In this document: piece by piece, positions 24,874 to 61,300 of the stretch | How positions within the stretch are numbered: position 1 is the stretch's first letter | Layout: the number at the start of each line of letters is the position of its first letter | Assembly: GCF_021764745.1 (NCBI RefSeq) | Contig: NZ_JAETXX010000005.1 | Span: forward strand, 178,170-242,169 | Source of the DNA: Joostella atrarenae | GTDB taxonomy: Bacteria > Bacteroidota > Bacteroidia > Flavobacteriales > Flavobacteriaceae | Length of the DNA stretch: 64,000 nucleotides | Direction: 5' to 3' | Program-made: the position numbers and the translations under genes | The notes under the pieces: generated by a model | What the model was told of the DNA's origin: nothing | Seen by the model: only the letters and a program-made list of their open reading frames with translations | The model's database searches: none

Positions 24874-27800
24874 ATGATTAATAATATTATAGCTTTTTCT
24901 ATAAAGAATAAGCTTATTATCGGACTCTTTATTTTGTCTTTGGTGGGAGTCGGAATATGGTCTATGTCTACCATAAATCTAGGGTCAGTTCCCGATATTA
25001 CTAATAACCAAGTACAGGTAATTACAATGTCTCAGAATTTAGCCACTGAAGATATTGAGCAATTTGTTACCTACCCCGTTGAACTTTCAATGGCCAATTT
25101 GCCCGGAGTAGAAGAAATTCGATCTATTTCTAGATTTGGACTTTCTGTGGTAACTATTGTCTTTGAAGATGATATGGGAGTTTATCTTCCACGGCAATTA
25201 GTACAAGAAAAATTAATAGAAGTACAATCCGAAATACCCAAGAAATTTGGTTCACCATCAATTGGCCCAATAAGTACTGGTTTGGGGGAGATTTATCAAT
25301 ATACTTTAAGCCCAGAAGAGGGGTATGAAGATGAGTTTTCTCCAACTCGATTACGATCTATTCAAGATTGGGTTGTTGCTAGGCAATTAGCCTTAACAGA
25401 AGGAGTTATCGATGTAAATGCTTTTGGAGGAAAAATAAAGCAATACGAAATAGCTATCAATCCCAACAGGCTAAATGCAGCTAAAGTGTCTTTGTCAGAA
25501 GTTTTTGAAGTATTAGAGAAAAATAATGTAAATACTGGCGGAGCATATATCGAGAAAAATAATATGGCGAATTTTATTCGAGGGGAGGGATTGATACAAT
25601 CTTTGGATGATATAAAAAACATCGCTGTTAAGAATATAAATGGAATTCCAATTTTAATAAAAGACGTGGCTGAATCTGTTCATTATGGAAGTCAGACACG
25701 ATACGGTGCTTTTACTCAAGACGGCGAAGAAGCTGTTGGGGGAATGGTTTTAATGCTTCGTGGAGCTAATCCTAGTAAAGTAATTAAGAACGTCCAAGAG
25801 CGAATGAAGGTCGTGCAAAAATCTCTTCCTGAAGGTCTAGTTATCAAACCTTTTTTAGATAGAAGCTCTTTGATTGAGAGAACTACAAGCACTGTAAAAC
25901 AAAACCTAATTGAAGGGGCGCTAATTGTGATATTTGCTTTAGTACTTCTTTTAGGGAGTTTACGTGGAGGTATCATCACTGCAACAACAATTCCGTTATC
26001 ACTACTCTTTGCTTTTATATTGATGAAGCAGTTTAATGTCTGGGCAAATTTAATGAGCTTAGGAGCGATAGATTTTGGAATTATAATTGACGGAGCGGTA
26101 ATTATTATTGAGGGAACTGTGCATGAGATTCAGAAACGTTTAAAATCCAATTCTAAAAGGGTAACCAATGCGGAAATGGATACTATTTCTTATCAAGCAG
26201 GATCTACCATGATGAATTCTGCTTTCTTCGGACAAATAATAATTTTAATTGTTTTTACTCCTATTTTATTCTTAACTGGAGTGGAAGGGAAAATGTTTAA
26301 GCCAATGGCATTTACATTTGGTTTTGCAATGATTGGAGCTATTGTTTTGTGTTTAACATATGTTCCAATGATGGCTTCTATTTTTATGAAACCTATCCAA
26401 GATAAGAAAAGCAGATTCCGGAGGTTTGAATTAAAATTAGAGAACTTAAGTAATAAAATTATAGGTGCTATCCATAATGCATATTTGCCGTTTTTAAAAT
26501 TGGCTCTTCGCTTTAAGATTGCAGTAATTGCAATTGGAGTTGCATTACTAGTAATTAGTGGATTTACATTTTCTAGAATGGGAGGAGAGTTTATTCCTCA
26601 ATTAGATGAAGGGGATATTGCAATGCAAGCATTAATACGCTCAGGAAGTAGCTTGAGCGAATCTATTGATGTTTCAAAGAAAATAGAACGCATATTATTA
26701 GATAATTTTCCAGAAATAAAAACAGTAGTTGCCAGAATTGGAGTCGCAGATATCCCTACAGATCCAATGCCGATGGATATTGCTGATATGTTTATCGTAT
26801 TAGATAAGAATCCAGATAATTGGGTTTCGGCTACTAATAAAGATGAGCTTATAGGAAAAATTAAAGAAAAACTGTCAGTATTATCGGGAGTCAACTTAGT
26901 TTTTAGTCAGCCAGTAGAATTGCGTTTTAATGAATTGATTACTGGAGTTAGAGAAGATGTAGCTGTTAAACTTTATGGAGAAGATTTAGATGTGCTAGCA
27001 CAGAAAGCACAAAAGATGGCAACATTAATTCAAACAATACCAGGCGTAGGGGATGTAAATGCAGAGCGTATTTCTGGATTGCCACAGATGACGGTTCGTT
27101 ACAACAGAAAGAATGTAGCTCAATATGGATTGAATATAGAAAAGCTTAACCAATATGTAAGTACAGCTTTTGCGGGTGGAGTTGCAGGAGAAATTTTTGA
27201 AGGAGAAAAGCGTTACGAATTAGTGGTTCGTTTTGATGCTAAAAATAGACAAAGCATCAATGATCTAAAGAACTTATTAATTGACCTTCCTAACGGTTCT
27301 CAAATCCCTATAAGTGAAGTTGCAGATATTAGTTTTCGTCCTGGACCGATGCAAATTTCTAGAGATAATACTTTTAGAAGGACGTATGTTGGAATAAATG
27401 CTAGGGGACGAGATGTAGAGTCTGTAGTAAAGGATATCCAAAAGAAGCTAGATGAAGATTTGGACCTTCCTCCGGGGTATTATATCTCATACGGAGGAGA
27501 GTTTGAAAATTTACAAAGTGCAAAATCTAGATTGATGGTGGTGGTTCCAATAGCACTTTTCTTAATTTTTGTCTTGCTGTATTTTGCTTTAAAATCATTC
27601 TCGCAAGCAGTAATGATTTATATGGCTATTCCGTTATCTGCAATTGGGGGGATTATGGCTTTATGGTTAAGAGATATGCCTTTTAGTATTTCTGCAGGAG
27701 TAGGTTTTATTGTTCTCTTTGGAGTCGCTGTATTAAATGGTTTGGTTTTAATTAACCGTTTTAACTCTTTAAAAGAAGAAGGTGTAATTAATGTAAAAGA

Positions 27801-29268
27801 TCAAATATTCCAAGGAACAAAAGAAAGAATCCGTCCTATTATGCTTACAGCAACAACAGATATTTTTGGGTTTTTACCAATGGCTTTCTCTTCCTCGGCA
27901 GGAGCAGAAGTGCAACAACCATTAGCAACAGTTGTAATAGGAGGTATGCTCACAGCAACTTTATTAACCTTAGTTGTTTTGCCAGTATTATATGCATTAA
28001 TAGAAGAAAGAAAAAATAATAAAATGAATTTAAAATTGTCTAAATCTACACTTACAATTGGAGTGTTGATGTTAGTAAGTTTTTCAGGTTTTTCACAGCA
28101 AAATATTCAAGAGAATATACAAACCCAAGAGATTACTATCGAGGAAGCTCAAGAATTAGCTATTAAGAATTTTCCTAAGTTAAAATCTGCAGCTTTAAAA
28201 ATACGAGAGCAAGAAGTCCTAAAAAAATCAGCTTGGGATTTTGGTTCTACTCAAGTTTTTACTGGAAAAGAAGAGGTTGGTAATAATTCTGAGGGGATTT
28301 ATAATAAAATTGGTTTTCAGCAACAAGGAATAGATTTATTTGGAATTGCACCAAAATTAAAGTTGCAAAAAGAGCGAATTGCATTAGCCGAAAACGGATT
28401 AGAGCTTTCTGTAATAGAAGTAGAACGAGATGTAAGTGTTGCTTGGGTAAATACATATGTGGCTAGTAAGATTAATAATGTTTATAAGAGAATTGATTCT
28501 CTTTTTACTGATATTGAAAGAGCTGCAAAATTGAGATATGAAATAGAAGAAACTTCTAAATTAGAATATTTAGCAACTTCTAATCAGGCTAATCAAGTGA
28601 AAATCCAAGGAGAGAAAGCATATAGAAACTACCTGAGTTCAATTCAATACCTAAATATGTGGTTGGCAAGTGATACTTTATTTGTAATTCCTGAAGTGGA
28701 AGTTTCAACAATAGATAAACCTTTGGCGTATGAATTAGACTCTTTAACAGCTCATCCTTTGCTTCAGATGTATAAACAACAAGTTGCAGTAGCAGAAGCA
28801 TCGAATCGAAAAGAGCGAGCTGCTTTTCTCCCTAAATTACAAGGACAATATTCAGAACAAGAGATAGCCGGACAATCTGGTTTCTACAAATATCAAATAG
28901 GATTAGAGATTCCTTTATTTTTTGGTCCGCAATTAGGAAAAAAACAACAGGCTCAGATTAAAAAAGAAATTGCTCAAGAAAATTATTTACAAGAGCAGTT
29001 AACGATGAATGCAAAATACCAGCAGATAATCCAAGACTATCAGAAATGGCAAAATGCTTGGTTATATTATAAAGAGGTGGCGTTGCCATTAGCAGAAGAG
29101 CAAATTACAGGAGCCGTTTTAGCCTATAAAGAAGGAGCGGTAGATTATGTTACTTTTCTTCAGAATACAAGAGATGCTATTACCATAGAAGTAGATTCAT
29201 GGTTGGCATTTAGGGATTATTATACAAGTAGATATCAATTAGAATATTATTTAAAGACTTCAAAATAA
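24874..29268 (+). CDS. CusA/CzcA heavy-metal RND efflux pump fused to a TolC-family outer-membrane channel
   Basis: A 1,464-residue fusion. Residues 1 to about 1045 are a complete RND pump of the heavy-metal efflux class: N-terminal membrane helix (IIGLFILSLVGVGIW), porter domains, transmembrane helix 4 with Asp400 and Asp406 in AIDFGIIIDGAVIIIEG (proton-relay residues of CusA/CzcA), and a second half with GVGFIVLFGVAVLNGLVLIN. At residue 1051 a new methionine starts a signal-like stretch, MNLKLSKSTLTIGVLMLVSF, ending near GFSQQ. Residues about 1074-1464 are a TolC-type outer-membrane efflux protein with long helices. The fusion is known in Bacteroidetes. I chose ATG 24874 (MINNIIAFSIKNKLI); an upstream ATG at 24826 adds 16 residues. 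The adaptor follows 10 bp later. Metal specificity (Cu/Ag versus Zn/Co/Cd) is not decided by what I can see. Confidence 0.95.
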   Translation: MINNIIAFSIKNKLIIGLFILSLVGVGIWSMSTINLGSVPDITNNQVQVITMSQNLATEDIEQFVTYPVELSMANLPGVEEIRSISRFGLSVVTIVFEDDMGVYLPRQLVQEKLIEVQSEIPKKFGSPSIGPISTGLGEIYQYTLSPEEGYEDEFSPTRLRSIQDWVVARQLALTEGVIDVNAFGGKIKQYEIAINPNRLNAAKVSLSEVFEVLEKNNVNTGGAYIEKNNMANFIRGEGLIQSLDDIKNIAVKNINGIPILIKDVAESVHYGSQTRYGAFTQDGEEAVGGMVLMLRGANPSKVIKNVQERMKVVQKSLPEGLVIKPFLDRSSLIERTTSTVKQNLIEGALIVIFALVLLLGSLRGGIITATTIPLSLLFAFILMKQFNVWANLMSLGAIDFGIIIDGAVIIIEGTVHEIQKRLKSNSKRVTNAEMDTISYQAGSTMMNSAFFGQIIILIVFTPILFLTGVEGKMFKPMAFTFGFAMIGAIVLCLTYVPMMASIFMKPIQDKKSRFRRFELKLENLSNKIIGAIHNAYLPFLKLALRFKIAVIAIGVALLVISGFTFSRMGGEFIPQLDEGDIAMQALIRSGSSLSESIDVSKKIERILLDNFPEIKTVVARIGVADIPTDPMPMDIADMFIVLDKNPDNWVSATNKDELIGKIKEKLSVLSGVNLVFSQPVELRFNELITGVREDVAVKLYGEDLDVLAQKAQKMATLIQTIPGVGDVNAERISGLPQMTVRYNRKNVAQYGLNIEKLNQYVSTAFAGGVAGEIFEGEKRYELVVRFDAKNRQSINDLKNLLIDLPNGSQIPISEVADISFRPGPMQISRDNTFRRTYVGINARGRDVESVVKDIQKKLDEDLDLPPGYYISYGGEFENLQSAKSRLMVVVPIALFLIFVLLYFALKSFSQAVMIYMAIPLSAIGGIMALWLRDMPFSISAGVGFIVLFGVAVLNGLVLINRFNSLKEEGVINVKDQIFQGTKERIRPIMLTATTDIFGFLPMAFSSSAGAEVQQPLATVVIGGMLTATLLTLVVLPVLYALIEERKNNKMNLKLSKSTLTIGVLMLVSFSGFSQQNIQENIQTQEITIEEAQELAIKNFPKLKSAALKIREQEVLKKSAWDFGSTQVFTGKEEVGNNSEGIYNKIGFQQQGIDLFGIAPKLKLQKERIALAENGLELSVIEVERDVSVAWVNTYVASKINNVYKRIDSLFTDIERAAKLRYEIEETSKLEYLATSNQANQVKIQGEKAYRNYLSSIQYLNMWLASDTLFVIPEVEVSTIDKPLAYELDSLTAHPLLQMYKQQVAVAEASNRKERAAFLPKLQGQYSEQEIAGQSGFYKYQIGLEIPLFFGPQLGKKQQAQIKKEIAQENYLQEQLTMNAKYQQIIQDYQKWQNAWLYYKEVALPLAEEQITGAVLAYKEGAVDYVTFLQNTRDAITIEVDSWLAFRDYYTSRYQLEYYLKTSK

Positions 29269-29278
29269 AAATAGCGCA

Positions 29279-30499
29279 ATGAAAAATATACTTATAAAAT
29301 CAATATTCTTTTTAGGATTAATAATATCCTTTCTTTCCTGTTCAGCAGAAAAGAAAGAAGAATCAAATGGGGAAGGACATAATAATTCTGCGAATGAAGG
29401 TGCTCATGGCCATGCAGAAGAGGGACATAGTGAAGTTTTAGAACTTTCAGAATTAAAATTTAATAGTTTAGGAATAGAAGTAGACTCATTATCTAAAAAA
29501 CCTTTATCAGGAATTGTAGAAGCAAATGGGGAATTGGAAGTTCCGCCACAATATGAAGCAACAGTAACAGCGATTATTGGAGCAAACGTAACTGAAATTA
29601 AAGTTATTGAAGGAGATAAGGTGCAAAAGGGACAAGTATTAGCCGCAATTACGCATCCGGACTTAACAAGATTGCAAACCGATTATATTAAAGCTTATAG
29701 CGATATGGTTTTTTCGAAGCAAAACTTAGATCGTCAACAAAAATTATATGAAGCAGAAGTTGGTTCTGGGAAATCTTTTCAGCAGGCGCAATCGGAATAT
29801 AAAACGTTGTCTGGGTTAGTAAAAGGTTATGAATCTCAACTGAAGCATTTAAACATAAATCCAAAAGGGATTACAGATGGGAATATTGTAGAAGAGGTTT
29901 CTGTGGTGAGTCCTATTGATGGATATATAGAAAAAGTAACTGTAGGAATTGGGCAGTATGTAAACCCTCAAGATGCTATGTTTATGATTGTAGATAATGA
30001 CCATGTGCATGCAGATTTGATGGTTTTTGAAAGAGATGTATATAAATTAAAAATTGGGCAAGAAATAGACTTAAGAGTGCAGTCCATCCCTAATAAGGTT
30101 TTAAAAGCAACTATTATTTCTATAGGGAAGAAATTTGAAACATCTCCAAAAGCTATTCATGTTCATGCAGATATAGATTATGAAGATGAAAACCTAATTC
30201 CTGGAATGTATGCAAACGGTATAATTAGTACTTCAGAAGAATATGTTTATGCTTTGCCTGAAGATGCAATTGTAAAAGAGGAAGGTAAAAGTTTTGTTTT
30301 TACAGCAACAAAAGAACAAGAAAACGGTCAATTTATATGGAGGTTCACTCCTGTAGAAATTAAAACAGGTATTACACATAACGGATGGGTAGAGATTAAG
30401 TTACTTTCAGAAGTAACGAATGATATGCTTTTCAGCTATAACAATGCTTATTATTTAATGGCTGAAAAAAATAAAGGGGAAACTGGCCATAGTCATTAA
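29279..30499 (+). CDS. RND efflux periplasmic adaptor lipoprotein (CusB/CzcB type)
   Basis: A 406-residue adaptor: lipobox FLSC with Cys21, then a His-rich acidic linker (HGHAEEGHSE near residue 45) likely to bind metal. A barrel-sandwich/lipoyl domain starts with LEVPPQYEATVTAIIGANVT, is interrupted by a helical hairpin (about 135-180), and a beta-barrel and membrane-proximal domain follow. The protein ends in another His motif, GETGHSH. It bridges the inner-membrane pump and the outer-membrane channel, which are one polypeptide in the gene just upstream. The terminator at 30533 ends the operon. Confidence 0.94.
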   Translation: MKNILIKSIFFLGLIISFLSCSAEKKEESNGEGHNNSANEGAHGHAEEGHSEVLELSELKFNSLGIEVDSLSKKPLSGIVEANGELEVPPQYEATVTAIIGANVTEIKVIEGDKVQKGQVLAAITHPDLTRLQTDYIKAYSDMVFSKQNLDRQQKLYEAEVGSGKSFQQAQSEYKTLSGLVKGYESQLKHLNINPKGITDGNIVEEVSVVSPIDGYIEKVTVGIGQYVNPQDAMFMIVDNDHVHADLMVFERDVYKLKIGQEIDLRVQSIPNKVLKATIISIGKKFETSPKAIHVHADIDYEDENLIPGMYANGIISTSEEYVYALPEDAIVKEEGKSFVFTATKEQENGQFIWRFTPVEIKTGITHNGWVEIKLLSEVTNDMLFSYNNAYYLMAEKNKGETGHSH

Positions 30500-30532
30500 G
30501 TTTAGACTTTAAAGAATACTTGATTCTGGTAG

Positions 30533-30565
30533 AAAAGCTTGGACTTATGTAAGTCCAAGCTTTTT
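30533..30565 (+). terminator. Terminator after the metal-efflux operon
   Basis: A 15-bp perfect stem, aaaagcttggactta / taagtccaagctttt, with a 2-base nominal loop, then a T-run. It lies 33 bases after the adaptor stop. Confidence 0.93.
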
Positions 30566-30852
30566 GTTTTTGTAAGTATAGATTATTTCTTTTTAAGAAG
30601 ATTTTTTTCTAAAAAATATAATTCATTTCCTTTTTTTAGATTATTTTCGCGAAACTAAATGATGTAACTAATAACCGCTAATATTAAGATTTCTTATTTT
30701 GAAACTGTAATTTATTGATTATAAGTAAATTTTATAAAAAAGTATCTCATCATCATATCTATGAAAACCTTTGTAGTACTCGTGTTGATGATTTTCACTA
30801 TGTTTTTTGATGAAAATTCTTTATTTATTTGAGAATAAATACGTATATTTTA
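30566..30852. other. Intergenic stretch before the giant adhesin gene
   Basis: AT-rich sequence with no supported gene. It holds a 23-codon open frame (30761-30832, MKTFVVLVLMIFTMFFDENS and three more residues), hydrophobic but too short to claim. No full TTG-N17-23-TAnnTTTG promoter is visible. Together with the hairpins at 30853-30904 the untranslated region ahead of the 26-kb gene is over 400 bp, the longest in the window. Confidence 0.5.
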
Positions 30853-30880
30853 ATAAATAATTAACTTATTAATTATTTAT
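30853..30880. repeat. Perfect AT-only inverted repeat upstream of the giant adhesin gene
   Basis: Arms ataaataattaa and ttaattatttat (12 bp) around ctta. It sits about 100 bases upstream of the giant gene ATG. It may be a regulator-binding site or a hairpin in the 5' leader. No T-run follows. Confidence 0.6.
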
Positions 30881-30904
30881 GAAGCTTAAGTTGGGTAGCT
30901 TCAT
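30879..30904 (+). repeat. Leader hairpin next to the AT palindrome
   Basis: Arms atgaagct and agcttcat (8 bp) with loop taagttgggt. It overlaps the end of the preceding palindrome by two bases, so the two structures would stack or compete. Likely part of the 5' untranslated region of the giant adhesin mRNA. Confidence 0.55.
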
Positions 30905-30948
30905 ATCGTTTATTTACTATTTTGTGGTTGTGAAATATACTTCAATAG

Positions 30949-57045
<26,097 letters not shown>

Positions 57046-57063
57046 AAAAAATAGATATATTTA

Positions 57064-57999
57064 ATGATGAAGATCAAATCGTTTAAAATAACATTTATAA
57101 TTTGTTTGTTGAGTGTACTCTTGTCAGATCTATATGGGCAGCAAGACTCTCAATACACACAGTATATGTATAACACGATGACTTTTAATCCAGCTTACAC
57201 TGGAACTAGAGATGTTTTTAGCGGTTTGGCAATGTATAGAAATCAATGGACAGGTTTAGATGGTGCTCCAGAAACAATGAATCTATCAATGCATGGTCCA
57301 GTAGGAAATAATGTAGGACTAGGATTGAGTATAACTAATGATAAAATATTCATAGCAAATGAAACAGCTATAGATTTAATGTTTAGTTACATTATAAACC
57401 TTTCATACCGTTCCAAATTATCGCTAGGGTTAAAAGCAGGTGCTAATCTTTTTGATATAGATTTTAGTAGAGTAAACACAGGTTCCCCAAATGGAGGTGA
57501 TCCAAATGTGCAATATAATGTAGATAATGAATTTGCTCCTCAAGTTGGAGCTGGAGCTTATTATTATACAGATAAATTTTATGCAGGATTAAGTATTCCT
57601 AATATGCTAGAAACAGAGCATTTTGACGATTCTAGCAATAGTACAGCAGGGGAGAGAATGCATTTATATTTTATAACAGGATACGTTTTTAACCTAAGTC
57701 CCGATATAAAATTTAAGCCAGCTACTTTAGTAAAAGCAGTAAGTGGAGCTCCTTTGCAGGTAGATGTATCAGCAAACTTCCTTTTCTATGATAGTTTTAG
57801 CATAGGGGCAGCCTACCGTTGGGATGCAGCACTTAGCGTTTTAACAGGATTACAAATAAACGATAGGTGGATGGTAGGTTATGCTTACGACTGGGAAACG
57901 ACTTCTTTGGCTCAGTACAATAAAGGGTCTCATGAAATCTTTCTTCGTTTTGAATTATTTAAAAATTATAAAAAAGTTATTTCGCCTAGATTTTTTTGA
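57064..57999 (+). CDS. PorP/SprF-family T9SS outer-membrane protein
   Basis: A 311-residue outer-membrane beta-barrel of the PorP/SprF family. Signal peptide about residues 1-25 (ending YGQ), then the family opening QDSQYTQYMYNTMTFNPAYT and GTRDVFSGLAMYRNQWTGLD, with GPVGNNVGLGLSITNDK following and strands to an aromatic C-terminus (EIFLRFELFKNYKK). In Flavobacterium johnsoniae SprF is needed for SprB to reach the surface, and type B sorting-domain proteins generally need a SprF-like partner. Here the gene starts 18 bp after the giant adhesin, so co-transcription and partnership are strongly suggested. Confidence 0.95.
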   Translation: MMKIKSFKITFIICLLSVLLSDLYGQQDSQYTQYMYNTMTFNPAYTGTRDVFSGLAMYRNQWTGLDGAPETMNLSMHGPVGNNVGLGLSITNDKIFIANETAIDLMFSYIINLSYRSKLSLGLKAGANLFDIDFSRVNTGSPNGGDPNVQYNVDNEFAPQVGAGAYYYTDKFYAGLSIPNMLETEHFDDSSNSTAGERMHLYFITGYVFNLSPDIKFKPATLVKAVSGAPLQVDVSANFLFYDSFSIGAAYRWDAALSVLTGLQINDRWMVGYAYDWETTSLAQYNKGSHEIFLRFELFKNYKKVISPRFF

Positions 58000-58062
58000 T
58001 GTATAACGATTTAACGTATTTTTTGTAAATAAAATCTTATCTTAGATGTAAAATAAAATTTA

Positions 58063-58097
58063 TAGTCATAATACATAATAATTATGTATCATGACTA
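58063..58097. repeat. 35-bp near-perfect palindrome after the SprF gene
   Basis: Arms tagtcataatacataat and attatgtatcatgacta (17 bp, one mismatch) around a single a. It is 64 bases past the SprF stop. It lacks a following T-run, so it could be an mRNA 3'-end stabiliser, an unconventional terminator or a protein-binding site. Confidence 0.65.
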
Positions 58098-58291
58098 CAT
58101 GAATTGTTTATATGAGTTTAACTAATGGTTTAGCTTACTTGTTTTAAATTTGTATTAATTTATATATCCCCCATATATTCAGTAGAAATAGGTCATACTT
58201 GTATTTTTCACTCCCCCCTCTATTTTTCTTCTGAAATTGAATTTAATATTATTTTTTGTTTATAGATGATGTTTTTCGTCTATATGTAGAG

Positions 58292-58314
58292 CTTATTATC
58301 TAATGGATAATAAG
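58292..58314. repeat. Inverted repeat upstream of the second giant gene
   Basis: Arms cttattatc and gataataag (9 bp, perfect) with loop taatg, ending 54 bases before the ATG at 58368. A position in the promoter or leader makes a regulatory role plausible. Confidence 0.55.
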
Positions 58315-58367
58315 ATTATGATGTGTAAATAAAATATATCATCATTTAAAGATAAAACTGTTACAGT

Positions 58368-61300
58368 ATGATAAAATATTACTTTTCATTATTTATTGTT
58401 CTTTTTAGTTTAGGGTTTTATAGTAGCTATAATACTATAGTTAATATATTACCTTACGTAAGCACAAATGAAAATCATGTAGAAGCAACAAATAAAATTG
58501 CTTTAGATGAGATGTATGCTTTCACCTTAAATGTAGAATCTGAGGATGAATCCTGTGCAGGTGGAGGAGGAACAGTTACACTTAATATTTCTGAAACAGA
58601 AATAGATGCTATTTTAACATTCTCATTTTTTTTAGGCCCAACTAGTGGAACGCCGGTGAATACTGAAGAGGATGTTTCAGATGGGGATACTTTTGTAAAA
58701 GTGGTACAAGACCTTCCTGTAGGTTCGTATACAGTTAGAGTTACAGAAAATGTAAATGGAACTCTAAGTACTTTAGAACAAACTTTTAGCATAGGAAGCA
58801 ATTTAGAGACTTTCGATTTTTTATTGGATCAAGAGCGTAGATGTGATGGTATAGCTATTGTAGCAGATGTTACTGCGGGTATTGCAGACTATTACGAATT
58901 ATATGTAGATGGTACAAGTACTATATTAGATACTAGTACTGAAGGTGATTTTCCTGCCTTAACACAAGGTGTAGTTTATGAAGTAAGAGGATATGATAAC
59001 TGCGGGACTGTAAGAGTGCGTACTCAGACAATAGATCTTAAAGAGTTTTCTACAGATTTATTTACAAGAGGTGCTGTTGTAGGAGCTCCAGATGATTGTT
59101 CTACAGCATCATATAGAATAATAAATAATTCAAATTTTGGATCTAATGGAGTATACGCGGTCCCTATAGAATGGTCTGTAGAATTTGAGAACCCTACAGA
59201 TCCTGGGAATACAACTACCGTTTCAGGAACAATGCCTACTGCAACTAATTTTACTTTTGATGGACCATATTACCCACAAGAAGAATGGGATTATACTATT
59301 ACTGCCATTGATGCTTGCGGTACTGAATTTACACATACATATACAAAGTCTGCAATTTGTGGAAACTGTAGTTTAGATTTTAGAACGGTAAATGGAAATT
59401 GTGGTGGGCAATATCTTTGGTTTAGAGGAGCAACTGATATAGTATCCACAGATAGATCATTTGCATTATTAGAATTTCCAGATGCCTTCGATCCTACAGC
59501 ATATGGCTTTACCTTTGATACCTATTACAATGCCTATACTATTGTTTATACTGATTATAATGGAGAATATTTTGGTGGTCCAGATAATACATTACCTGAA
59601 GGAGATTATGTTGCAAAAGTATATGGAGGTTGCGGAAATGAAACATCAACAGTAACACGAACCATTGAGCCTCAGGGAAAAGAAATAGTTTCTTATGTTT
59701 CTTATGGTTGTGAAGTTGGGGAAGCAGGTATTAGATTACATGCGAATGTACCGAATGCTCAGTTTGATTACGCATTAGTATATCCTATAGAATCAGCTGT
59801 TATAACTTCTGCTCCAGCTGCTTATACAGGTCCTACTAATTTATTAATAGGGGATACTTTTGTTTATAGTAATGCAAATGTTAATTATGCAGCTATAGAT
59901 AATCTTATTCCAGGAACATATACTTTTGAAGTTGTAAGTTGTGGAGAGACAATAATTCATGAAAAAACTATAGAAAGCACAAAAATTAATGAAGCAGATA
60001 CTGATATTACTCGCCGTTGTGGTTCTTTTGATGTTACAATAGATTGGACAAGTAATATAAGTAGCGGTGTTATATTTTTTCAATATTACAATGAAACTAG
60101 TCAGCAATGGGGAAAACCAGATGGTTCTAGCTCTAGTTCAAATGAGTATGCTAGTTATGACTTAATTGGTGGAAATGGAAATAATGATAGAGGAAATAGT
60201 TTAAGTAATGTTTCTTTTACGGTAAATAGTTTAAGTCTTAGTGGAAAATATCGATTTTTCACCAAATCGAGAATGCATTCTGATGATCCGACAAGTACTC
60301 AAAACCTTTATTATGATTGTTTTGATGTTATTGAAGAGTTTGAGTTTTATGATCGTCCGCAAATAAATGATTATTACGTTTTTCAATGTATAGATGGAAC
60401 TACAACTGCTGTTATAGATGCAGAAGGAGTTGAACCTTTAAATTACCAAGCTATCTCTTTTAATGGGAATCCTATTAGTATTGATAATGGGACATCTCCA
60501 GTATTTTCAGGACTGGATTCTGGCTTATATACTTTTTTAATGACAGATTCTTGTGGTAATCAATTTCAATTTATCGCAAATACTTCCGCAGAAAAGCTTC
60601 CTAGAATACGAGCAAATAATTTATGTGAAGGCAGTGCTGGGTCTTTATTCATCTCAGGGTTAGACTTCATGGATATTTCATGGACCAAAGGAGCAGATCC
60701 AACGGTTATTGGTACAGGGAATATTTTACCTCTAGATCCTTTTGATAGTACTACAGATGTTGGAGAATATCATGCTACAATTTCTTATAGTGGTGACAAT
60801 GTAAATTGTGCTGATGCAGTGTTAGATTATAACCTTACTGCAGAAAATACTACCAATGCAGAAGCTGGAACTGGACAAACGGTTACAATTGTTAAATCTG
60901 AATCTGGGTCTGTTATAGATTTATTTGATTATATAACTGGACCATATGATGATTTTGGATATTGGGAAGAAACTACTGCTACCTCTAGTGATGGTTTAAT
61001 TTTCGATTCTGAGAAATGGGATATTACAAATGTTGGTGCTGGTACTTATACTTTTTTATATACTGTAGAAGGTGGTTGTAGTGGAGAAGATACCACAACA
61101 GTAACAATAACATTAATCGATTGTCAGAGTCCAATTCTTACAATTGGAGATTTAGCATGTAATGCATCTGGGACTAGCTTTGATATTAGTTTTATATCTA
61201 ATGCAACTACTATTACTAATAGTGAAGGTACGTTAGATCAGGCTGCGGGGACTATTACTAATATTCCTCCAAATACAGTTTTAACCATTGAGGCATATAA

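Larger units (their letters stand above)
58000..58367. other. Intergenic region between the SprF gene and the second giant gene
   Basis: No gene seen. It contains two inverted repeats (58063-58097 and 58292-58314) and two short C-tracts, CCCCC at 58168 and CCCCCC at 58213, which stand out in otherwise AT-rich sequence. The first repeat is close enough to the SprF stop to be its transcript end, though without a clear T-run. Confidence 0.6.

Noticed and set aside
28021..29268. Separate TolC gene missed because of a frameshift or lost stop
   Set aside because: There is no sign of a frame change, the junction is smooth, and pump-channel fusions of this size are known in Bacteroidetes; it is kept as one gene.
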